Of a stretch of DNA of 62,916 bases, positions 52,660 through 58,854 are shown in pieces. This stretch comes from a virus. The notes under the pieces were generated by a model. The model made no database searches. It was not told the origin of the DNA and worked only from the letters and a program-made list of their open reading frames with translations. A program made the translations under genes and the position numbers. Where the stretch lies: positions 1 to 62,916 of the IMG/VR virus record IMGVR_UViG_3300013094_000049. The stretch is one strand, 5' to 3'. Position 1 is the first letter of the stretch. Each line of letters opens with the position of its first letter.

Positions 52660-53316
52660 ATGTCAGTCGCATCATTATCAAGATTTACAGTACCATTAGC
52701 TTCGGACCAAAGTTCAGCAACTCAGGGCATGTTAATGCCCAAGTTGAAATATCGTTTTAGAATTAGTTTTGAAAACTTTGGAACAGACAATGCTACTACA
52801 GAATTAACAAAACAAGTAGCAGAAGCCGCTCGTCCACAAGTTTCATTCGAAGACAAAACTATCGAAGTTTATAATAGTAAAATTCACTATGCTGGTAAAC
52901 CAACATGGCAGAAGATGACTATCAAACTACGTGACGATGTTACAAATGCGGTTACTAAACTAGTTGGTCAACAAGTTCAAAAACAGTTTGATTTCTTTGA
53001 ACAATCTAGCGCAACAAGCGCAGGTGATTACAAGTTCACTATGCGTATCGAAATGTTAGACGGATCAAACGGTGCAGACGGAGATCCTACTAAGTCTTTA
53101 GAAACTTGGGTTCTATACGGTTGCTATGTTCAAGAAACTAATTTTGAAACATTGGCATATAACAGTTCAGATCCAATGATGATTACATTGGGCATACAAT
53201 ACGACAATGCACAACAAACTGCTCCAGCAGGATTGGCGTTTGGTGCTCAAGGATTTACACAAGGTCGCGGTACAGCGGCTACAGGTGGTGGCGCACAAGC
53301 TAGTACATCGTTCTAA
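52660..53316 (+). CDS. 19: Tail tube protein gp19 (218 aa)
   Basis: It begins MSVASLSRFTVPLASDQSSA. The segment PKLKYRFRISFENFGTDNAT followed by TKQVAEAARPQVSFEDKTIE matches the T4-type tail tube pattern (MMFAR..RV.FxNFG..). It stacks in hexameric rings inside the sheath and forms the DNA channel. T4 gp19 has 163 residues; the extra length includes a C-terminal Gly/Ala-rich tail (RGTAATGGGAQA). The ATG lies 15 bases after the gp18 stop, with an AGGAGAA site, and a terminator follows directly, so gp18 and gp19 form one unit as in T4. Confidence 0.88.
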   Translation: MSVASLSRFTVPLASDQSSATQGMLMPKLKYRFRISFENFGTDNATTELTKQVAEAARPQVSFEDKTIEVYNSKIHYAGKPTWQKMTIKLRDDVTNAVTKLVGQQVQKQFDFFEQSSATSAGDYKFTMRIEMLDGSNGADGDPTKSLETWVLYGCYVQETNFETLAYNSSDPMMITLGIQYDNAQQTAPAGLAFGAQGFTQGRGTAATGGGAQASTSF

Positions 53317-53317
53317 T

Positions 53318-53342
53318 AAAAGCCCGCTTAGGCGGGTTTTTT
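53318..53342 (+). terminator. Intrinsic terminator after gp19
   Basis: CCCGC-TTAG-GCGGG (53323-53336), extended by A/T pairs and ending in TTTTTT. It immediately follows the gp19 stop. Confidence 0.92.
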
Positions 53343-53378
53343 ATTGAATAGCCATTAACTACCCATATTAAGATCACG

Positions 53379-53386
53379 TATAAATA
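53379..53386 (+). promoter_or_regulatory. Consensus late promoter TATAAATA, 5 nt before an ATG
   Basis: A perfect consensus late element lies between the gp19 terminator and the ATG at 53392, with only ATAGT between. Initiation at the usual distance would fall on the ATG itself. No Shine-Dalgarno sequence fits in the gap. Confidence 0.78.
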
Positions 53387-53391
53387 ATAGT

Positions 53392-54378
53392 ATGGCATTT
53401 ACACCCTCAAATCAATTAGTTGCAGATTCGTTCGTTAATCTACGAGACTGGGAACACGCGGCTCGACTATTCGTAGATGATCAGTTTAGACTGGCACCTA
53501 AATGGAATTTTGGATTTCATGTAGCTTTTAATATTAACCCTGCATGTTGTAAAAATACTTCATTATTACAAGCATTTGGTCAAGAAGTAAACATGCTAGT
53601 TAAAAGTATAGATTTACCTAAGTTTACGGTAACTGTTGACCAAGTTAATCAATACAACAGAAAAAAACAAATACAAACACATCATAAATTTAATGATGTT
53701 GTGGTTAAATTCCATGATGATAATATGAGTTTAATCAATCAAATATGGCAAAATTATTATAGTTACTATTATGCAGATAGTACCAGTGCTCAACAAACCG
53801 GAGCCTACAATAGAAACGCAACTAGAAGTAGTGATTTTATTACTACTCCTTACGGGTTTGATAATGGCTCTACTGTACCATTCTTTAACTATATAAAGAT
53901 TTATCAGATGGCTCGTCACGAGTGGATTAGCTATACTTTAGTAAACCCTATAATTAAATCTTGGGATCATCAAAATCTTGCTTATGCTGGTAATACTCCT
54001 CATGATTTTGCAATGACATTATCATTTGAAGCAGTAACTTATGACATGGGGTTAGTTACCGATGGAACTGTTGAAGGATTTGCGCAAACACATTACGATC
54101 TTACTCCGAGCCCGTTACAAGGTCAATCTACAGGAACTAGTGTAAGCCCGTCCTTTGTTCAAACAACTACACCATTAGATCCAACATCGGTATTAGCTAA
54201 TAATGCCAACACTGTAAATAACTATCAAAATCCATTAATGCCGGCTTTGCCAACAGTAAATGCAACAATTCCTTTTGCCGGTAGTCCTTCAAACCCAAGC
54301 GGATTACAAGGCGTAGCATTTCCGACTAGTAACACAGCAACTAATACAACTGTAGCAACTCCAGTTAATTTAGTCTAA
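53392..54378 (+). CDS. Tail tube-fold protein, possible tube initiator (gp54-like, 328 aa)
   Basis: The first ~230 residues have the tail tube-type pattern: KWNFGFHVAFNIN, EVNMLVKSIDLPKFTVTVDQ, then NRKKQIQTHHKFNDVVVKFH and DFAMTLSFEAVTYDMGLVTD. The order strand-helix-strand resembles gp19, with a larger insertion and a Pro/Thr/Asn-rich C-terminal tail (~90 residues). In T4, gp54 and gp48 are tube-like proteins that start the tube on the baseplate, and this protein may play that role. It lies downstream of gp19 but in a separate unit with a perfect late promoter. Which of gp48 or gp54 it replaces cannot be decided from the sequence. Confidence 0.62.
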   Translation: MAFTPSNQLVADSFVNLRDWEHAARLFVDDQFRLAPKWNFGFHVAFNINPACCKNTSLLQAFGQEVNMLVKSIDLPKFTVTVDQVNQYNRKKQIQTHHKFNDVVVKFHDDNMSLINQIWQNYYSYYYADSTSAQQTGAYNRNATRSSDFITTPYGFDNGSTVPFFNYIKIYQMARHEWISYTLVNPIIKSWDHQNLAYAGNTPHDFAMTLSFEAVTYDMGLVTDGTVEGFAQTHYDLTPSPLQGQSTGTSVSPSFVQTTTPLDPTSVLANNANTVNNYQNPLMPALPTVNATIPFAGSPSNPSGLQGVAFPTSNTATNTTVATPVNLV

Positions 54379-54394
54379 CTAATAGAGAAACAAG

Positions 54395-54754
54395 ATGCCA
54401 GGAAATTTACCTACTATAATAGATAACACTGATACTAAATCTTTTTTTGATAAATTTTTTGTTAATCAAATAAGTTTTCCAGCCAACGAAATTGATATTA
54501 CAGTGGCATTTTTTACCAAACGAGGATTTGATATAGAAAGCGCACGTAGTACAGCTATAGTGGTGTTAAATCAAGCAAAAGCAGATAATGTAAATGTCTT
54601 TGATTTGTTAAACAGTTTAAAATCATTAACAGATGTGCAGTTAAGTCAAATAGTTGCACAAATTCTAAATACGTATAGAGAAAAAGTAAGTTTACTAGGT
54701 TATAGAGTAGCCCCAATTGTAAACACTTACGAAAGTAGAAATATTTTAATCTAA
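54395..54754 (+). CDS. Small helical virion protein (119 aa)
   Basis: It starts MPGNLPTIIDNTDTKSFFDK and is predicted helical: FTKRGFDIESARSTAIVVLN and VNVFDLLNSLKSLTDVQLSQ, then IVAQILNTYREKVSLLGYRV. The end APIVNTYESRNILI is short and likely extended. The pattern is like a small structural protein kept between the tube genes and gp4 in marine T4-like phages. No metal site, membrane segment or signal peptide is visible. It is co-transcribed with the tube-like gene (16 bases upstream) and with gp4 (one base downstream). A tail or baseplate role is inferred only from position. Confidence 0.6.
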   Translation: MPGNLPTIIDNTDTKSFFDKFFVNQISFPANEIDITVAFFTKRGFDIESARSTAIVVLNQAKADNVNVFDLLNSLKSLTDVQLSQIVAQILNTYREKVSLLGYRVAPIVNTYESRNILI

Positions 54755-54755
54755 A

Positions 54756-55184
54756 ATGGCTAACAAGTTTGCAAAGGGCAAATTTGTAATGGCCCATCCA
54801 GAAAAATATGTAGGAACAAAGATTCCGTTTTATCGTAGTAGTTGGGAATGGACATTTATGCGATTCTGCGACAACAATGATAATGTACACAAGTGGGCTA
54901 GCGAAGCTGTACAAATTCCCTACAGAGATCCATTAACTGGCAAACAAACTGTTTATGTTCCTGATTTTTTTATACAGTATGTAGATGCTAAAAATCGAAT
55001 ATTGGTAGAATTAATAGAAATTAAACCTGCTAGTCAGACTATATTAGAACGTGTAGGAAAAAACAAATATAATCAAGCACAGTATGTAAAAAATCAAGCC
55101 AAATGGGCTGCCGCTAATTTATGGTGCAAACAGCAAGGAATCAGGTTTAGAATTCTAAATGAAAATGATTTGTTCCAAATGTAA
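54756..55184 (+). CDS. 4: Head completion protein gp4-like, PD-(D/E)xK fold (142 aa)
   Basis: The N-terminal KFAKGKFVMAHPEKYVGTK, then YRSSWEWTFMRFCDNND and VQIPYRDPLTGKQTVYVPD, match T4 gp4 (head completion, 150 aa). PD at residues 69-70 and EIK at 88-90 give the nuclease-like pattern, with KYNQAQYVKNQAKWAAANLW as the following helix. T4 gp4 is needed to finish heads at the portal vertex before tail joining. The gene begins one base after the preceding stop. The order gp19, two genes, gp4, gp16 is not the T4 order. Confidence 0.85.
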   Translation: MANKFAKGKFVMAHPEKYVGTKIPFYRSSWEWTFMRFCDNNDNVHKWASEAVQIPYRDPLTGKQTVYVPDFFIQYVDAKNRILVELIEIKPASQTILERVGKNKYNQAQYVKNQAKWAAANLWCKQQGIRFRILNENDLFQM

Positions 55185-55200
55185 AGCTGATAAGTAATGT

Positions 55201-55683
55201 ATGACTAAAAAATTAGAAGAAATTTTAAATTTACCTACAAGCAAAAAAATTGTTAAGCAGGAAGAAAAAGAAGCTAAGAAAGCTGAAATCGCTCAGCCAT
55301 TTATTCGCGACATGAGTGAATTTGATAAAATATCAGCCGCACTACCCCAAGTTAAAGGCTTGGGTGATATTGCCGACGGTGAGCTAGATGATTTAGCTTT
55401 GAAAGCTACAAATGCCTACGAAGACATTATGGATTTAGGCATGAACGTTGAAGCCAGATATAGTGCTAGATTGTTTGAAGTAGCCGCCGGTATGCTAGGG
55501 CATGCAATATCCGCTAAAAGTGCTAAACTAGATAAAAAACTTAAAATGATAGATCTTCAGTTGAAAAAGCAAAAATTAGACAATGACGCCAACGGAGTCG
55601 ACGATAGTGTTACTATTCAAGGCGATGGCGTTATTATTTCAGATCGCAATAGTTTGTTAGAAAAACTAAAGCAAATGAAATAA
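55201..55683 (+). CDS. 16: Small terminase subunit gp16-like (160 aa)
   Basis: Length (T4 gp16: 164 aa) and layout fit: an acidic/basic N-terminus MTKKLEEILNLPTSKK, a central coiled-coil pair (AYEDIMDLGMNVEARYSARL, then AAGMLGHAISAKSAKLDKKL), and a C-terminal GVIISDRNSLLEKLKQMK, where T4-type proteins have their DRNxLL-like end. The subunit forms rings that recognise or regulate DNA for packaging by gp17. There is only a weak ribosome site. Two genes separate it from gp17, whereas in T4 the two are adjacent. Confidence 0.78.
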   Translation: MTKKLEEILNLPTSKKIVKQEEKEAKKAEIAQPFIRDMSEFDKISAALPQVKGLGDIADGELDDLALKATNAYEDIMDLGMNVEARYSARLFEVAAGMLGHAISAKSAKLDKKLKMIDLQLKKQKLDNDANGVDDSVTIQGDGVIISDRNSLLEKLKQMK

Positions 55684-55686
55684 ATA
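55679..55686 (+). promoter_or_regulatory. T4-type late promoter AATAAATA followed by CAGTACTG
   Basis: AATAAATA overlaps the gp16 stop codon; the palindrome CAGTACTG follows immediately (55687-55694). The next ATG is at 55704. The pairing with the palindrome matches 36786-36803. Confidence 0.65.
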
Positions 55687-55703
55687 CAGTACTGGGACCT
55701 AAT

Positions 55704-56360
55704 ATGAAATCATTTAAAGAATACTTAACAGAAAGCAAAAAAGTTTACGAATTTAAGATCAAAATTGCGGGCGATTGCCCTAAGGATTCTGTTGCTAAAA
55801 TTAAAGAAGCATTAGCTTGCTATAAAGTTGAATCTTGTTCGGCTGGAAAAAGTACTCCTATTACAGAAAAACAAGTTGATTTTCCAAAATTAGAAAATGT
55901 TGGAGCGACAGTTTTTGACATAGTTGTCGGTTATCCAACAACTAACGCACAGATCCGTGAAGCAGTTGCTAAAAAATTAAAAATTGCAATGGCAGAAATT
56001 CGTGTACGTAGTAGCTATGAAGAGGAAGAACTTGCACTTAATCATCAATATGATGAAAAATCAGGTAAAGCATATTTAGGCACAGATTATGAAGCAAGCG
56101 ACCATCAAGATTTAGTAGGCGAGCAACATAAGTTAAGTTTCCTAAAAGATATTCATTCAATGAGTCGAGAATTAGAAGAAGTAACTGGCACTAATGATCA
56201 ATTATTTCCTAAGCCTGCAAAAGGAAAAACACAAGATATGCAATCTGTTGTAACTGAGAAATCAGGAATGACTAGCATAATTGGAACCAAACAAAATAAA
56301 TTAACACCTTATGCCAATAGTGTTAAAAACAGCCTAAACGTAGCGGCTAAAGGAAAATAA
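55704..56360 (+). CDS. Probable capsid-targeted internal protein (218 aa)
   Basis: The N-terminus MKSFKEYLTES closely resembles the capsid-targeting sequence of T4 internal proteins and Alt (MKTYQEFIAE). LTE followed by Ser fits the gp21 prohead protease rule, [L/I]-x-E then a small residue. Next is a KKVYEFKIKIAGDCPKDSVA domain with a ferredoxin-like beta-alpha-beta pattern (two halves, second VFDIVVGYPTTNAQIREAVA). The C-terminal third is charged and probably flexible. If correct, the protein is packed in the prohead, cut by gp21 after residue 10, and possibly ejected with the DNA. The family of the globular domain is not recognised. Confidence 0.65.
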   Translation: MKSFKEYLTESKKVYEFKIKIAGDCPKDSVAKIKEALACYKVESCSAGKSTPITEKQVDFPKLENVGATVFDIVVGYPTTNAQIREAVAKKLKIAMAEIRVRSSYEEEELALNHQYDEKSGKAYLGTDYEASDHQDLVGEQHKLSFLKDIHSMSRELEEVTGTNDQLFPKPAKGKTQDMQSVVTEKSGMTSIIGTKQNKLTPYANSVKNSLNVAAKGK

Positions 56361-56361
56361 A

Positions 56362-57192
56362 ATGGATATCAAAGATATTTACAAACGTGTCAGAGCAATC
56401 GACGAAAATCAATCAGTAGAAGAGTGCGGCGACATGATGCCTCTTCCAGCAATAGCTCATGCTCCTAGCCAATCAGATTCAGTCACTATGAATGTTAGTA
56501 TGAACGGCAGTGGCCCTGGCGGCATCCGTGATTTAATGGGTATCTTACGTAATATCGAGCACGGCGAAAATCCAGCAAATGATGCCGGCGGACACGATGA
56601 ATTAGATGCATTATTTGGTGAACCAGAAACTCATGGAGCAGACGAATTGTTAGGTGCTAGTTCTGCAATGGGAGAAGAATACGGAAACAGTATGCAAGGC
56701 GCTAGTGGGGAAATTAAATACAATGCGTCTACAGTTACTAATTTAGGTTCAAATGACGGTCGTGCTGGAACTAAAGCACGTAAAGTCAACGGCGGTGAAA
56801 ATCCAATGCACGAATCATTAGTTAATCGTCTAGATGAATTATATCAAGAAGTTAAAAGTAGAGAAGTAGACGAGTCCGCAAAATGGCGTGATCCTAAGCA
56901 TAAAGATAAGTTATATACACAGGAACCTCGAGATCCTGATGATTATTATCAAAGCGATGACGATTATTACAATCCAAAACCAGATGACTATCCTGGCGCT
57001 AAAAATCTCAAAGGCGGCGGCGAGTATGACCATAACGATCCGTTGAGACAAGGATATGGACGCTATGGTGTAGGTTCTTTGAATACACACGGCAAGCGTA
57101 AAGGCATGCCCAGCAGAGATCATATCCGTAGCTTAAAAGGTAGTATCAAAGACGCTCACGGAACTCATCCTACTCCAAAACTTCCAAAGTAA
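56362..57192 (+). CDS. Acidic, low-complexity protein next to terminase (276 aa)
   Basis: It begins MDIKDIYKRVRAIDENQSV and has long Gly/Asn/Asp/Glu-rich stretches. An MHESLVNRLDELYQEVKSRE helix lies near residue 155; before it GGHDELDALFGEPE, after it a DDYY-type repeat region (DPDDYYQSDDDYYNPKPDDY). There are no catalytic motifs or membrane segments. It follows the capsid-targeted protein by one base, so both are probably translated together. A scaffold-like or head-internal role is suggested by the acidic composition and the neighbours. A terminator follows before gp17. Confidence 0.55.
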   Translation: MDIKDIYKRVRAIDENQSVEECGDMMPLPAIAHAPSQSDSVTMNVSMNGSGPGGIRDLMGILRNIEHGENPANDAGGHDELDALFGEPETHGADELLGASSAMGEEYGNSMQGASGEIKYNASTVTNLGSNDGRAGTKARKVNGGENPMHESLVNRLDELYQEVKSREVDESAKWRDPKHKDKLYTQEPRDPDDYYQSDDDYYNPKPDDYPGAKNLKGGGEYDHNDPLRQGYGRYGVGSLNTHGKRKGMPSRDHIRSLKGSIKDAHGTHPTPKLPK

Positions 57193-57206
57193 ATCTTTAC
57201 TTTGCC

Positions 57207-57234
57207 AAATAGGCTCTTCGGAGCCTATTTTTTT
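57207..57234 (+). terminator. Intrinsic terminator before gp17 (UUCG tetraloop)
   Basis: AAATAGGCTC-TTCG-GAGCCTATTT followed by TTTT is a perfect 10-bp stem. It uses the same UUCG design as the terminator behind gp23. Confidence 0.93.
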
Positions 57235-57235
57235 C

Positions 57236-57243
57236 AGTAAATA
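57236..57243 (+). promoter_or_regulatory. Late promoter-like motif AGTAAATA, 5 nt before the gp17 ATG
   Basis: AGTAAATA (two mismatches) follows the terminator directly and precedes the gp17 ATG by ACAAT. As at 53379, there is no space for a ribosome site in the message expected from it. Confidence 0.5.
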
Positions 57244-57248
57244 ACAAT

Positions 57249-58844
57249 ATGGCAAAATCATTAGACGGCGTCTTAACAAAGAAAGCCCATACCAAGGAAA
57301 CGTTTACAGAAGAACAAGTTCAACACTTGTTAAAGTGTGCCGATCCGGTAGAGGGTTATATGCACTTTGTCAAAAACTTCTTTCACATACAACATCCTGT
57401 CAAAGGTAAGATGAAGTTTGAACCATACGATTATCAAATAAGGTTGCTACATAGTTATCATGATTATCGTTTCAATATTAACATGATGCCGCGGCAAAGT
57501 GGTAAAACAACATGTGCCGCTGGATATCTATTATGGTACGCAATGTTCCATCCTGATCAAACAATTCTAGTTGCCGCACACAAATACACAGGCTCACAGG
57601 AAATTATGCAACGTATTCGTTATGGATACGAATTGTGCCCCGACTTTATTCGTGCGGGTGTTGTAAACTACAACAAAGGTTCAATGGAGTTTGAAAATGG
57701 TTCAAGAATTGTATCAGCTACTACTACCGGCAATACTGGTCGTGGTATGTCAATATCCTTATTATACTGTGACGAGTTTGCGTTCGTTCAGCCTAATATC
57801 GCAGAAGAGTTTTGGACTTCAATCAGTCCGACACTAGCAACTGGTGGTAAAGCAATTATCACATCAACGCCTAATAGTGATGAAGATACTTTTGCTACTA
57901 TCTGGAAAGAGTCACAAGATTTATTTGACGAGTTTGGAAATGAAAGATTGGATCACATGGGTCGAAATGGGTTCCATGGATTCCGTGCCGAGTGGCATGA
58001 ACATCCAGACCGTGACGATGAATGGAAACGTGTTGAATTAGGACGCATCGGTGAAGAACGTTTCCGCCGAGAATACGGATGCGAATTCTTGATTTATGAT
58101 GAAACTTTAGTTAGCAGTCTTAAGTTAACTGATATGCTAGGTCGTGATCCATTGTTTAGAATGGGGCAAGTCCGATGGTACAAAAAACCGACTCCAGGAA
58201 ATACATATCTAGTAGGTTTAGATCCTAGTTTAGGTACAGGCGGCGACTACGCAGGTATACAAGTTTTTGAATTGCCCAGCATGACCCAATGTGCAGAATG
58301 GCAACATAATTTAACGATTGTACAAGACCAGGTTAAAATATTTAGGGATGTTATACGATACATACAAACAGAAATTGGCGAAGATTTCCGTAATAGCATC
58401 TACTGGAGTGTGGAGAATAACACGTTAGGAGAAGCGGCTTTAATTGTTATTTCTAACTTAGGAGAAGATACATTTCCAGGATTATTCCTAAGTGAACCAG
58501 TACGTAAAGGACATATTCGCAAATTCCGTAAAGGATTTAATACTACACACGGTAGCAAAATATCTGCTTGTAGTAGATTAAAGTATTTTGTAGAAGAAGA
58601 TGTAATGACAATTTACAGTAAAACTCTTATAAGTGAACTTAAAACATTTATTGCCGCTGGAGTTACTTTTAAAGCTAAAGAGGGTCAGCATGATGACTTA
58701 GTAGCGGCTTTGCTGTTAATTGTACGTATGATTGCTGTACTAGCGGAATGGGATCCAGCAGTATTTGAACGATTAAGTTTAGAAGCTGGACTAGAAGACG
58801 ACTGGGTAGAACCATTGCCCATATACATATCCTCAAACATCTGA
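57249..58844 (+). CDS. 17: Large terminase subunit gp17 (531 aa)
   Basis: The ATPase domain shows Walker A PRQSGKTT (residues 81-88) and Walker B LLYCDEFAF with catalytic Glu (171-179), then SATTTGNTGRGMS before it and ITSTPNSDED as the coupling motif. The RNase H-like nuclease domain has GLDPSLGTGGDYAG (D325), WSVENNTLGEAAL and QHDDLVAAL. These are in the order and spacing of T4 gp17, which translocates and cuts DNA during packaging. The length is somewhat below T4 (610). A terminator and a late-like motif precede it, so it is transcribed separately from gp16, perhaps as a leaderless mRNA. Confidence 0.95.
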   Translation: MAKSLDGVLTKKAHTKETFTEEQVQHLLKCADPVEGYMHFVKNFFHIQHPVKGKMKFEPYDYQIRLLHSYHDYRFNINMMPRQSGKTTCAAGYLLWYAMFHPDQTILVAAHKYTGSQEIMQRIRYGYELCPDFIRAGVVNYNKGSMEFENGSRIVSATTTGNTGRGMSISLLYCDEFAFVQPNIAEEFWTSISPTLATGGKAIITSTPNSDEDTFATIWKESQDLFDEFGNERLDHMGRNGFHGFRAEWHEHPDRDDEWKRVELGRIGEERFRREYGCEFLIYDETLVSSLKLTDMLGRDPLFRMGQVRWYKKPTPGNTYLVGLDPSLGTGGDYAGIQVFELPSMTQCAEWQHNLTIVQDQVKIFRDVIRYIQTEIGEDFRNSIYWSVENNTLGEAALIVISNLGEDTFPGLFLSEPVRKGHIRKFRKGFNTTHGSKISACSRLKYFVEEDVMTIYSKTLISELKTFIAAGVTFKAKEGQHDDLVAALLLIVRMIAVLAEWDPAVFERLSLEAGLEDDWVEPLPIYISSNI

Positions 58845-58850
58845 TAAATA
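58843..58850 (+). promoter_or_regulatory. Late promoter GATAAATA, 4 nt before an ATG
   Basis: GATAAATA overlaps the gp17 stop codon and precedes the ATG at 58855 by TAAC. It predicts a leaderless late mRNA for the 959-aa gene. Confidence 0.72.
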
Positions 58851-58854
58851 TAAC

